Shown here piece after piece: positions 16,357-24,654 of a DNA stretch of 41,714 bases. The stretch covers positions 1 through 41,714 of the forward strand of contig CAIRAO010000443.1 in assembly GCA_903876625.1 (NCBI GenBank), given 5' to 3'. Under the pieces are notes generated by a model that saw nothing but the letters and a program-made list of their open reading frames with translations, had not been told where the DNA came from and searched no databases. The translations under genes were made by a program, and so were the position numbers. The stretch's first letter is position 1. The number at the start of each line of letters is the position of its first letter. Origin of the DNA: an uncultured Gallionellaceae bacterium (GTDB taxonomy: Bacteria; Pseudomonadota; Gammaproteobacteria; Burkholderiales; Gallionellaceae).

Positions 16357-17211
16357 TCAACCAACCAACGAATCGATCACGCTGTCAATCTGAGTCTTTC
16401 CGGTAACCATACGTTCGCCTCTGGGGGCCACTTTTCCGGTAAGCATACCTTGGTACATTTCCACATATTGTTCAGCCCAAGGTTTGGGTACGCCGGCATT
16501 GACAAGCGCATCCAGCCAACCGGCTTGGGGAATATCAATGATGGGTATCGTCTTCTTCAGGGCTTTGCCAACTTTCTCGGCTAACTGTTTAACGGTGTAA
16601 CCAGGGCCGGTGAGATCCACGATTTCGGATTTCGGTCCGGCCAAGAGAGATTCTGCCACCAATTGTCCAATGTCCTTGGTCGCGACCATCTGCATAACGA
16701 TGTCCTGTGAGGGAAGCATGTTTGGATAAATTCCAGCGGCTTTGGCAGCGCCAATACCTTGGGCGACATTTTCCATAAAGTATCCTGCCCGTATGGCGGT
16801 AATTTTGGCACCACTAGCGCGCAAGGAATTTTCTAAATGATACAGACCTTTAATTGGACCGGTACCTTCAGCAAGGTCGGCACCAATGGATGAGAGCATC
16901 GCAACATGGGGAATTTGAGACGATTTGACCGCAGCGGCAATGGTCGCTCCCAGTTTTTTCTGATCAGCCAGAATATCAACTGAAGCGAAATTAGGCGGTA
17001 GCAGCAAGAAAGCACCCTGAGCGCCCTTAAGTGCCTGAGTTAAAAAAGCCTGATCGTCCAAGTTTCCTACGGCAACTTCGGCGCCACGCTGAGCCCATTT
17101 GTCTCCCTTGTTCTTATCCCGCACGATGACTTTTATCTTGTGACCTTTGCCGAGCAGTACTTCTGCGGCTGCTGAACCAACATGTCCGGTAACGCCTGCG
17201 ATGACGAACAT
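16357..17211 (-). CDS. NmrA-like NAD(P)-binding protein
   Basis: A 284-residue atypical short-chain dehydrogenase of the NmrA/NAD(P)H-binding group. The N-terminal nucleotide loop is VTGHVGSAA within IAGVTGHVG (about 4-12), followed by VIVRDKNKGDKWA, where a basic residue would read NADP. The usual YxxxK catalytic pair is not evident, as in redox-sensing NmrA proteins. It is the first gene of a unit ending in nifF. A sensor of NAD(P) redox state is an inference; an ordinary quinone or aldehyde reductase is also possible. Confidence 0.88.
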   Translation of the reverse strand: MFVIAGVTGHVGSAAAEVLLGKGHKIKVIVRDKNKGDKWAQRGAEVAVGNLDDQAFLTQALKGAQGAFLLLPPNFASVDILADQKKLGATIAAAVKSSQIPHVAMLSSIGADLAEGTGPIKGLYHLENSLRASGAKITAIRAGYFMENVAQGIGAAKAAGIYPNMLPSQDIVMQMVATKDIGQLVAESLLAGPKSEIVDLTGPGYTVKQLAEKVGKALKKTIPIIDIPQAGWLDALVNAGVPKPWAEQYVEMYQGMLTGKVAPRGERMVTGKTQIDSVIDSLVG

Positions 17212-17244
17212 AACCTTCTCCTTAATTTAAAAAACCGAAAGGAT

Positions 17245-17273
17245 ATTGAACTGCACAAGTAACACTTTGTCAA
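17245..17273 (-). promoter_or_regulatory. Sigma-70-type promoter of the NmrA-nifF unit
   Basis: On the minus strand TTGACA (17273-17268), a 17-base spacer and TTCAAT (17250-17245) lie about 34 bases before the ATG at 17211. The -35 is perfect and the -10 matches four of six. No -24/-12 element was seen here, so this nifF-containing unit may not be under NifA control. Confidence 0.5.
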
Positions 17274-17724
17274 AAAAATGACTTTCTTTAATACATCTAT
17301 TTTGAATGACTGTTTCTCAACTTATTGAGAAATAAAACACTTTATTTTTCTTCTGAATTCTTGATTTAATTTTCTAAAAAATTGCTAAGGAAACTATTGA
17401 CAAACAAAAATAATTCACAAATCCAGTATGGATGCGGATTGTAGCGCTATATTCATGACTGAATTATTGCAACTTACTGTAACTTGTTGTTTATTAGCGC
17501 CTATGGTGTCGCCTAAAAAATAGGCAAATGGGTAATACCGTATATTTTTCGCCATTTTGGAAAGGGCCAAAAGGAGTTATCCACAACTTTGTGCACAGAA
17601 TTTGTGGATAAGAAAAAGTAGCTGGAAATGCAAGAACAAAACTTTTTAAATGAGAAACCAAAGGAAACCGGATAAATCTGCGTTTCCCTAAAATACTGAG
17701 TGAGCAGACCGGGAAATTAAAGAT
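17274..17724. other. AT-rich non-coding region with DnaA-box pair
   Basis: About 450 bp without a convincing gene, AT-rich with many A/T runs at 17275-17430. It contains the inverted pair of perfect DnaA boxes listed separately and a TAGCGCTA palindrome near 17443. No dnaA, dnaN, rpmH or parAB gene is in the window. Confidence 0.5.
17577..17611. promoter_or_regulatory. Inverted pair of perfect DnaA boxes
   Basis: TTATCCACA (17577-17585) and TGTGGATAA (17603-17611) are both exact strong DnaA-box consensus sequences in opposite orientation. The repeat extends to a perfect 10-bp inverted repeat with a 15-base spacer holding GTGCAC. It may titrate DnaA or regulate a flanking gene; a replication origin would need more boxes and an unwinding element. 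Confidence 0.6.
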
Positions 17725-17758
17725 AAAAAAATGCGCACAACCTTTTCAGGTGTGCGCA
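17725..17758 (-). terminator. Rho-independent terminator downstream of aroG
   Basis: On the minus strand TGCGCACACC (17758-17749) pairs with GGTTGTGCGCA (17742-17732), with one bulged base and a TGAAAA loop, followed by seven Ts (17731-17725). It is a strong leftward terminator, though about 220 bp beyond the aroG stop. Confidence 0.8.
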
Positions 17759-17978
17759 AAATAGATGTGCAAATCGTTGTGACTAACCGTCTTAAGGTTG
17801 ACTCAGAAAGTCTCAACATGCGTAATGTAGTACAGAATCTAATAAGCAATTGCAGAAACAGAAGCTTAAAGCATATTCAATTCGACCGATTGACTAAGCA
17901 GAAAATTGCTCAGGGACGACAATAGTCAACTGGCGCCAAGATAAAGTGATAATTCTTGCAGCCAAACAACAAGTGCGC

Positions 17979-19046
17979 TCAGCTATTGGCCAAAACCAAT
18001 CGCCGTTTTCTGACGGCGCTCGCGAGAACATCGAGTATGCACACGGTATCTTCCCAGCCAAGACACGCATCGGTAATTGATACACCCTGTTGCAGAACGA
18101 CATCGGGAAGCAGGTCCTGGCGGCCTTCCTTGATGTGTGATTCGATCATGACGCCAAGTATCCGCTCTTCTCCACTTTCCAATTGTTTCGCAACGACTTG
18201 CGCCACTTCGATCTGGCGCTTGTAGTCCTTGCGACTATTTCCATGCGAAAAGTCGATCATTACCCGGCCCGCGAGACCTGAACGAGCAAGCTCATGACAA
18301 GCCGCGTCGACTGACTCTGCATCGAAATTGGTCTGTTTGCCGCCGCGCAGAATAATGTGGCAGTCCTCGTTGCCATAAGTCGAAACGATAGCCGAATGGC
18401 CAGTCTTTGTGACGGAAAGAAAGTGATGAGGGCTGGCTGCCGATTTGATAGCGTCAACCGCGATGCGAATATTGCCATCCGTGCCATTCTTGAATCCGAC
18501 CGGGCAAGATAAGCCGGAGGCCAATTCGCGATGCACCTGTGATTCTGTCGTACGTGCTCCGATTGCACCCCATGAAATCAGGTCGGCCGTGTATTGTGGA
18601 ATGATCGTGTCGAGGAATTCAGTGGCACAGGGCAATCCCAATTCATTAATTTCCCAGAGCAGGCGGCGTGCGATTTGTAGACCGTCGGTAATCTTGTAGC
18701 TTCCATCAAGTTGCGGATCATTAATGAGTCCTTTCCAGCCTATAGTCGTGCGAGGCTTCTCAAAATATACTCTCATCAGAATGACCAAATCTGCTTCAAG
18801 ACGGTTGTTTTCGTTTTTCAGTCTCGCCGCATATTCCATGGCAGAATTTATGTCATGAATCGAGCACGGTCCGACGACGACCAGCAGCCGGTCATCGGCG
18901 CCGTTCAGAATACGATGGATTGCTGAACGGGCGTTAAAGGTAGTCTCAACAGCCTGTTTGGTAACTGGAAAATCGCGCAAGAGCTGGCTTGGCGGCATAA
19001 TTTCTTTAACTTCTTTGATTCGGACATCGTCGATGATGTGTTTCAT
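17979..19046 (-). CDS. aroG: 3-deoxy-7-phosphoheptulonate (DAHP) synthase, AroG type I
   Basis: A 355-residue class I-alpha DAHP synthase. It condenses phosphoenolpyruvate with erythrose 4-phosphate as the first step of aromatic amino acid synthesis. Starting at ATG 19046 puts the metal-ligand cysteine of VVGPCSIHD at position 61, as in E. coli AroG, which supports this start over TTG 19064. Other landmarks are MRVYFEKPRTT, KGLINDP, SWGAIGARTTESQ, PVGFKNGTDG, HIILRGGK and VMIDFSHGNS. It is monocistronic, with a terminator at 17725-17758. Confidence 0.97.
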   Translation of the reverse strand: MKHIIDDVRIKEVKEIMPPSQLLRDFPVTKQAVETTFNARSAIHRILNGADDRLLVVVGPCSIHDINSAMEYAARLKNENNRLEADLVILMRVYFEKPRTTIGWKGLINDPQLDGSYKITDGLQIARRLLWEINELGLPCATEFLDTIIPQYTADLISWGAIGARTTESQVHRELASGLSCPVGFKNGTDGNIRIAVDAIKSAASPHHFLSVTKTGHSAIVSTYGNEDCHIILRGGKQTNFDAESVDAACHELARSGLAGRVMIDFSHGNSRKDYKRQIEVAQVVAKQLESGEERILGVMIESHIKEGRQDLLPDVVLQQGVSITDACLGWEDTVCILDVLASAVRKRRLVLANS

Positions 19047-19235
19047 TACGAACTTAAACTCCAATAAAAGTATTTTAGATTATCACTCAAGCGCCAGATT
19101 TTTTTGACGTAATTGGTAAACTACTATTCTATTTTATCGTGGATACAATGAAGCTCATATCAATTTTATTGGTGAGCAAATTGTTCCAAATAAAACACTT
19201 TGATTTTCAATTCGAATTGCCATCAAATATATTTA
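19047..19235. other. AT-rich spacer upstream of aroG
   Basis: No gene seen. The aroG promoter must lie here on the minus strand but I could not single out a convincing -35/-10 pair. Confidence 0.4.
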
Positions 19236-19316
19236 GGTCAAGTGACATATTGACCGTATCCGTAGATATACGTACGTAGTTCTACGGATGTTAATATTTG
19301 TAAAGTTCCGTATACT
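19236..19316 (+). promoter_or_regulatory. Promoter with two adjacent dyads ahead of the lipoprotein genes
   Basis: GGTCAA (19236-19241) with TTGACC (19250-19255) forms one dyad. ATCCGTAGA (19258-19266) with TCTACGGAT (19281-19289) forms a second, perfect 9-bp dyad whose centre contains TACGTACGTA. A TATACT -10 element lies at 19311-19316, but the -35 position is poor. The second dyad would sit where an activator contacts RNA polymerase at a class II promoter. Confidence 0.55.
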
Positions 19317-19442
19317 ATTAAACCCAAATAGTTGTGCAGATGCGGATGTTCAAACAGCCCGTACGTTAAATTTGTTCGAAGTGCCTTTACATCGAGCTTG
19401 CTTAGGTTAGTTAAGACGTAAGCAACGTGGAAGGGAGGCAGT

Positions 19443-19676
19443 ATGAATATCTCCAGATTGCTTCAAATGGCTTTTAAATGCAGGATGTTTCTATTTGTTT
19501 CTTCAGGTTTGCTTCTTATCAGTTGTGGTGGTGGCGGTTGTGGTGGTGGACAGGAAAGTTCGTCCTACTCAATTTCTGGCAACCATACCGGAGCTGCTTC
19601 CAAATCTTTTCTACAAGGGCTATATAACAACCATATAGCTTCCTTTAGAAGTCTTTCAGAAGGAGGGGCATCATGA
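19443..19676 (+). CDS. Small lipoprotein
   Basis: A 77-residue precursor with a lipoprotein signal ending LLISC; the lipidated cysteine would be Cys28. A Gly-rich stretch with one further Cys (GGGGCGGG) and a short Ser-rich tail follow. GGGAGG lies before the ATG. The stop overlaps the ATG of the next gene (ATGA), so the two are co-translated. No recognised domain; it may be a companion subunit of the 716-residue lipoprotein. Confidence 0.75.
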   Translation: MNISRLLQMAFKCRMFLFVSSGLLLISCGGGGCGGGQESSSYSISGNHTGAASKSFLQGLYNNHIASFRSLSEGGAS

Positions 19677-21823
19677 AACGTTCCCAACGTCAATATTTAT
19701 TCTTCTCAATTCAAGTTTGGTTTTTTTTCTTCCTTGCATTGATATTAGTTGGATGTAGCGGTGGGATTTCCTCTCCTGTTACAACAATGTGTTCAACATG
19801 CGCTGCAAATACCCTAACCGGACAAACGTCATCAGGCGCCATTCTTACAGGAGAAATCGTTTCTGTATATGACAGCACCGGCACCGAAGCGGTGGGCAAT
19901 GTCAACAGTGCTGGCATCTACACAATCAACGTAAAAGGATTGACTCCGCCATTCATTGTTAGAATTGAAGGTTTTGTGAATGGCAATCCGGTCGTGCTCC
20001 ACTCACCCGCACTTGCCAGCGATGTAGGTAGAAATTCAGTGAGCGTTACGCCGCTGACCGAGTTGATGTTGCTTGCATTAGGCATAGAATTCGAGGGACA
20101 AATCAAAGCGGGTACCGTCTATTACGACAGAATCAACACGGCAACTGTCATTAGCGCTGAGTCCCTAGTTAAAACCTTCGTAAAAGATGTTTTGGTGGCC
20201 GCTGGTGTTACCGGCACTGTTGACCTGCGTACCACCGAATTTACTCCAAACCATACTGGTTTGGATAAGAGTCTTGACATGCTACAGCTTGTAATTGCGT
20301 CTCCAAATTATCAAATAAGTACGATATTTTCTAACACTCCGGTAGTTGTTAATCTTTCATCTGCGTTTGCAAGTATATCTCCGTTGGTTATCCCTGCCGA
20401 TGGCACTTCAAAGGTAACAGCGGCTCTTACCGCAGCGAGCGAATTTCAAACACAGCTCGACCTTGTTTCTGCCGAATTGAAGGGCGCGGCCACAGTGGCG
20501 GCTAATTTATCCGGATTTTTTACCACTGACTTTTTTCACACTGGTCTTAATGCGAGTGACTTCATCACCACCGTCTTGAGCCAGGAAGACCCACCTAACA
20601 AAGGTGGTTTTACTCTCAAGGGTGCCAAGCTGGATTCTGTGCAGGTCAAGCGCATCATCGATGCGTCCAATATGGAAGTGAGCTTCCGTGTCGTTCCCGC
20701 ATCAGCTTACCGTCACTGGACAGAAACGATGCTGATCCAGAAGGTCACAGGCAAATGGTTGATGAAAGGCGATGGTCACTATGCCCACATTGGCGTTTTT
20801 ACACAGTCCCGTCTGAAAGAGACACCACTCATCACTGCTGAAATGCTGGCACTAAGTGATGTAACCCCTGTTGATCCTTTGGTAGTGCCGACGTATTATC
20901 AGCGCGCCATAAAGGATGCCAATGGAGCGCCGATTCTGAATAATGGATTCCCACTCAAGGAGTGGCTAGGTAGCCCAGTCGACCCATCTTGGGGATATAT
21001 TGGGTGGGTTGGTGGTGGAATTACGCTCGCTGATCGCGTGTTAGGACAACAATACAATCATATCTATAGCAAAACCAACTCTCGAGTCAGCAATTACCTC
21101 CGTCTTGAAGTTAGTAACTCGCGTGTTTCCGGCACGGTTGATCACGTCCTTGTCACAGGTGATGGTTTGCCTGTGGGAGGATTGACTTTGGTTAGGTCGC
21201 CGGCAGGTTATCCTCGCCCCTACTTTATTTACCAGGGTGATTCTTTCCACTGGGAGGCTTTCAATTCCGAACGCTGCGCTCAGGTTGACCAAGTCGTGAA
21301 TGGAGTCCATTCCGTCCCCAACTGCGCTTTGAATTGGGACGCCATCAGTTCCGGGAGTGTTTATACCTTTACCCTGTTTACTTCCAGCAATACCACACTG
21401 GAAACACTCACCAGCAAACTGGCAGTAAAACCGTATAGTGAAACGACGCTATTCACGTTGAAGAACGAATGGTTCCCTCAGTTCGACTTGCCTACAGCCT
21501 ATAGATTCAACTTCACAAATATGTTTAATGACGTAAACGGGTCGTTTATGCCAGGGAAGACATTTCCATTGGTATGGACCAACCCCACTCGTCAAGGCAA
21601 CAGCTTGGGGTGGATCAGCTTCAATACTCAAGATACTCTTAACGTTCAAGACAATCAGTCAGTTCCCTTGTATGGACTGAATATTTCTGGAACATTGCCG
21701 ACTTCACAATCCTTCATCGTGAACGGCACACTTCCGGTTACTTGGGCATGGGCCACAATTATTGGTTACGATATATTTGGAAATGAAGTTGACCATGAGG
21801 TAAGTCCAAACAATCCATATTGA
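19673..21823 (+). CDS. Large lipoprotein with carboxypeptidase-regulatory-like domain
   Basis: A 716-residue precursor. The lipobox LVGC gives Cys28, followed by SGG, consistent with an outer-membrane lipoprotein. Residues about 50-110 read as a small beta-sandwich (TSSGAILTGEIVSVYDSTG, then GIYTINVKGL) like carboxypeptidase-regulatory or CNA_B-type domains. A helical middle (about 110-270) and a long strand-rich C-terminal region follow. It overlaps the small lipoprotein gene by four bases. The function is unknown; surface display or carbohydrate binding is possible. Confidence 0.8.
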   Translation: MKRSQRQYLFFSIQVWFFFFLALILVGCSGGISSPVTTMCSTCAANTLTGQTSSGAILTGEIVSVYDSTGTEAVGNVNSAGIYTINVKGLTPPFIVRIEGFVNGNPVVLHSPALASDVGRNSVSVTPLTELMLLALGIEFEGQIKAGTVYYDRINTATVISAESLVKTFVKDVLVAAGVTGTVDLRTTEFTPNHTGLDKSLDMLQLVIASPNYQISTIFSNTPVVVNLSSAFASISPLVIPADGTSKVTAALTAASEFQTQLDLVSAELKGAATVAANLSGFFTTDFFHTGLNASDFITTVLSQEDPPNKGGFTLKGAKLDSVQVKRIIDASNMEVSFRVVPASAYRHWTETMLIQKVTGKWLMKGDGHYAHIGVFTQSRLKETPLITAEMLALSDVTPVDPLVVPTYYQRAIKDANGAPILNNGFPLKEWLGSPVDPSWGYIGWVGGGITLADRVLGQQYNHIYSKTNSRVSNYLRLEVSNSRVSGTVDHVLVTGDGLPVGGLTLVRSPAGYPRPYFIYQGDSFHWEAFNSERCAQVDQVVNGVHSVPNCALNWDAISSGSVYTFTLFTSSNTTLETLTSKLAVKPYSETTLFTLKNEWFPQFDLPTAYRFNFTNMFNDVNGSFMPGKTFPLVWTNPTRQGNSLGWISFNTQDTLNVQDNQSVPLYGLNISGTLPTSQSFIVNGTLPVTWAWATIIGYDIFGNEVDHEVSPNNPY

Positions 21824-21985
21824 TAAAAAAAGTTTGAGCATTTGACCGTCGAAAGAATAGTTGAGAATTGTGGTTGCGAAAAAGTTTTTTTTAAAATACC
21901 GCTTGATATATTGATTTTTAACATTGTTAAGCGTACTTTTATTTCTTGGACAGTATCCATATGAACTAAATGAAGGAGGTTCATT
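21824..21985. other. Short AT-rich gap
   Basis: About 160 bp of AT-rich sequence between two lipoprotein genes. No clear terminator or promoter was identified; the last bases carry the AAGGAGG site of the next gene. Confidence 0.4.
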
Positions 21986-22723
21986 ATGAAAAAATTCGAA
22001 TGTGTCTTTTTCTTTATTTTTCTGGTGCTTTCAGGTTGCGGAGCATTAGAACCTAAATTCTATCCGGAGAAAGAAACGATTACCTCCACTTTATTTCCTA
22101 CCGGGTATGCAGAGAAGAGTGATCCTGATTTTGAAAAGAAAGTTGAAGTATTACTTTCTGGACAAACTGTCGATATTTCTGGCCATACTGTTGTAACGAC
22201 CTCCCCTCAGTCTAATAAAAAATCACTCATTCTTGAAAAGGGAAAGTTGCTTATTATTAACAATTTGGCTGGAATCGACACAAAATTTATCGAGGAATTA
22301 AAAGAGGAAATTCATAAAAAGGACTCCGCTATCACAGAGGCGGAAAGTATAGCAGTCTCTTCATTGCCCAACTTGTCGACACTGCGCTTAATGGGCGCAC
22401 GCCAACGTGCTAAATATGTTCTGATATTTAATTCGTTTTCCAATGTTTACCGTTATCACAATGCCTGGACTATTCCAACGATTTTAGGTTTTGGTATCCC
22501 CTATTTTTTCTTGGATACTCAAACAATCAAGGTTTTTGCAAAAATTGAATATTCGCTAATCGACATTAAGGAAAATGTTATTTTGTCAAATGAATCTGTT
22601 ACAGCGGAGTCAGAGGGCAAGGCAATTTTGCCGGAGAGCGGCATCGTACAATTCAAAATGACAAATGAAGCGATTGCCGAGGGAGTGGCTCGGTTAAGTC
22701 AGAAATTTCTTCTGAAAATTTAG
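21986..22723 (+). CDS. Lipoprotein of unknown function
   Basis: A 245-residue precursor with a lipobox LSGC (Cys18) after a Phe-rich signal. AAGGAGG precedes the ATG by six bases. The mature part is mixed alpha/beta with a region YVLIFNSFSNVYRYHNAW and one hydrophobic segment (TILGFGIPYFF, about 165-175). The C-terminal third (IKVFAKIEYSLIDIKENVIL) resembles small periplasmic lipoproteins whose strands pack against a helix. No enzyme motif is seen. It is the third lipoprotein in a row on this strand. Confidence 0.75.
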   Translation: MKKFECVFFFIFLVLSGCGALEPKFYPEKETITSTLFPTGYAEKSDPDFEKKVEVLLSGQTVDISGHTVVTTSPQSNKKSLILEKGKLLIINNLAGIDTKFIEELKEEIHKKDSAITEAESIAVSSLPNLSTLRLMGARQRAKYVLIFNSFSNVYRYHNAWTIPTILGFGIPYFFLDTQTIKVFAKIEYSLIDIKENVILSNESVTAESEGKAILPESGIVQFKMTNEAIAEGVARLSQKFLLKI

Positions 22724-22817
22724 AAACCATGTTGAGTCTTGATTGCTGAAACAGACATAAGTACAGGCCCTCTGATTGTGCGAATTATGAACTTCGCCTT
22801 TGTTTCGGGAGAGGTAC

Positions 22818-23324
22818 TTAGGGGCTCATCAGCCTTTTATAGGTCATCTGGAGAATTCGTGCATCATGCGAAGCCCGGTGGCGTTTCAGGTTCAGTTCGG
22901 CCTGAACATCGGCCTTGATGGAATCCCAGCGCGCGGCCTTTTCATCGTCAAGAAGGCTGAGCAGATCCAGGAGTTCAAAGTGCGGGACCAGTTCTGCGGC
23001 ATCAAACAACCGTTGAATCCAGTTGTAGTCATGGTACCAGGCATCCGTGACTACGCGTTTTTCAGCTAGCTTTTCGTTTAGTTCCATCGCGACGTTATGA
23101 GGCGTGCGGCCGCGCAGTAATAGTAGCTCGCGGGAAATCCCGTGTACTTTTTCAGCGCTTGCGTCCCAATGAAGCCAATCTGGTTCCGGTTTGATCAGGG
23201 AGCAATAGCCGACGCCATCGGGAAATGCACAGCCAACCTCAATCGGATAGCTGGCAGAGCCGAATCCAGATGCTTCGACGTCAATAAAGGCGAAGAGAAT
23301 TACCTCAGTAGAGTTGTTAGTCAT
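22818..23324 (-). CDS. DnaQ-like 3'-5' exonuclease
   Basis: A 168-residue protein of the RNase H-fold exonuclease superfamily. Asp15 and Glu17 (FIDVEASG) fit motif ExoI, DAWYHDYNWIQRLFD near 95-108 fits ExoII, and His149-x4-Asp154 (HRASHD) fits ExoIII of the DEDDh type. Short stand-alone members degrade single-stranded RNA or DNA 3' ends. It is transcribed against all its neighbours and is probably unrelated to the exported proteins around it. No good ribosome site was found before ATG 23324. Confidence 0.8.
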   Translation of the reverse strand: MTNNSTEVILFAFIDVEASGFGSASYPIEVGCAFPDGVGYCSLIKPEPDWLHWDASAEKVHGISRELLLLRGRTPHNVAMELNEKLAEKRVVTDAWYHDYNWIQRLFDAAELVPHFELLDLLSLLDDEKAARWDSIKADVQAELNLKRHRASHDARILQMTYKRLMSP

Positions 23325-23711
23325 ATGGTAAATGTCTTTTGTCGTGATAGAAACAGGCCGGCCACTGTCAAACTCAAATGCGAACCCGAAGTTATTTGGG
23401 CTGCAGTAACCGATTATCTGCCTTGGTTCAGTTTACTTGATGCTCGATGCAGGCCACAATAGGCAGGTTGATTTTGTGCTAACCACCCGAGTGTTTATAT
23501 AGGCAGCTACTAATATTGAATCCAATCTCATTTAAGAGTAACTTGAGGCTTCGTTATCAATGTTAGATATATCATAAAGAAGGAAAGATTTTAGACCAAT
23601 TAGTAAACAGTGTAGTCGCAGGAACGATAGGGCGGTGTCCTTGTAAATCCTTTAAATTAAATACGTGTAAAGTAACTATTCGAGTGTAATAATTTATTCA
23701 GGGAGCTTATC
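23325..23711. other. Intergenic region upstream of the beta-barrel gene
   Basis: About 390 bp. The first half is less AT-rich and the second half strongly AT-rich. A frame across 23142-23462 partly shadows the exonuclease gene and is not convincing. The promoter of the beta-barrel gene must lie here but no clear consensus stood out. Confidence 0.4.
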
Positions 23712-24542
23712 ATGCAATCTTTAAATTCAAGAAATATCAATTGTCATCATCAGATAGGTTCTTTTTTAGCAACTGCGTTTGTACTCGCCACGATTTCAAC
23801 TGCAACATTTGCAGCAGATCGGGTTATAGAAGAATCGCTGGTGTACAAAGATCCGACAGTTTCCCGTCAGAATCAGATGGTAAAAGGCATTTCGCTTGAC
23901 TACTACAGTTTTTCGCAAAATGTGTCATTTGCCAATGCTCCCAATCCTGACATCACAGGAACTATAGCTTATCAGCAACCTGGAATCAGCGGGTTTGTAG
24001 GTTATGGCGACATCACTTTGATGGTTTCATACAGGTCTGGCACTGGAACTGCAGACTTTAGTGCGCAATTCACTGGATTGGGCACGTTAACCTTAAATGA
24101 ATCCTTCACTCAGAGTGAATATGAGTTTGATTTGCGCTGGCTTATGACTAATTTTCAAACTACCTATTTCACACCTTATGCCTTGATCGGGTATGCGGGC
24201 ACAAAATTTAATTCAACTATCACTACGCCCTCGCTACCCTCATATAGTCAATCATCAGAGGCTACAGATACAGTGCCATTGCTCGGTATTGGTGGAATAA
24301 TACCTATAAGTGATAAGTTTGGCTTTCGTGTTGATGAGAAATTTGGTTTCGTATCGGACACTTATTCTGATTCAGCAGGAAGCGTGTCCTCCAGTTATAA
24401 CATCAGTCGATTGACTGCAACCATGTACTACAATTTTGCGGACTCATGGAACGGGCAACTTGGGGCAAGATACGAATCGAATAATACTGGAACACCCTCA
24501 ACTACAGGGTTTTACGGCATGCTAGGCTACACGTTCAGATAG
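23712..24542 (+). CDS. Small outer-membrane beta-barrel protein
   Basis: A 276-residue precursor with a signal peptide cleaved after about residue 34 (ATFAAD). The mature chain alternates polar and hydrophobic residues in strands (GYGDITLMVSYRSG, then EYEFDLRWLMTNF, then YALIGYAGTKF) and ends GMLGYTFR, with the penultimate aromatic signature of barrels. Eight to ten strands are likely. GGAG precedes the ATG. It heads the rightward group of DUF4384, caspase and SHOCT genes, so it could be the outer-membrane part of that module (inference). Confidence 0.8.
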   Translation: MQSLNSRNINCHHQIGSFLATAFVLATISTATFAADRVIEESLVYKDPTVSRQNQMVKGISLDYYSFSQNVSFANAPNPDITGTIAYQQPGISGFVGYGDITLMVSYRSGTGTADFSAQFTGLGTLTLNESFTQSEYEFDLRWLMTNFQTTYFTPYALIGYAGTKFNSTITTPSLPSYSQSSEATDTVPLLGIGGIIPISDKFGFRVDEKFGFVSDTYSDSAGSVSSSYNISRLTATMYYNFADSWNGQLGARYESNNTGTPSTTGFYGMLGYTFR

Positions 24543-24554
24543 AGGCATCAACTT

Positions 24555-24583
24555 TTATGTGGGCCGTTCAGGTTCCCATATAA
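24555..24583 (+). promoter_or_regulatory. Hairpin between the barrel gene and the LPP20/DUF4384 gene
   Basis: TTATGTGGG (24555-24563) and CCCATATAA (24575-24583) pair over nine positions with one G-U, 11-base loop. It follows the barrel stop by 12 bp and lacks a T-run, so partial termination or mRNA processing is likely. Confidence 0.45.
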
Positions 24584-24654
24584 GTGCTGAAAAAAATTGT
24601 TTTCAGAGTTTGGTTTTCTTCAACTCTTGTTCCGAATATAGAGAAAATCCTATT

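Noticed and set aside
17731-17925. 64-codon rightward ORF
   Set aside because: It begins inside the aroG terminator hairpin, has no ribosome site and no protein-like pattern.
17212-17978. Chromosomal origin of replication
   Set aside because: Only two strong DnaA boxes and no dnaA, dnaN, rpmH or gidA/parAB genes nearby.
23142-23462. 106-codon rightward ORF
   Set aside because: Mostly the reverse shadow of the exonuclease gene, with no ribosome site; the tail beyond 23324 shows no recognised motif.
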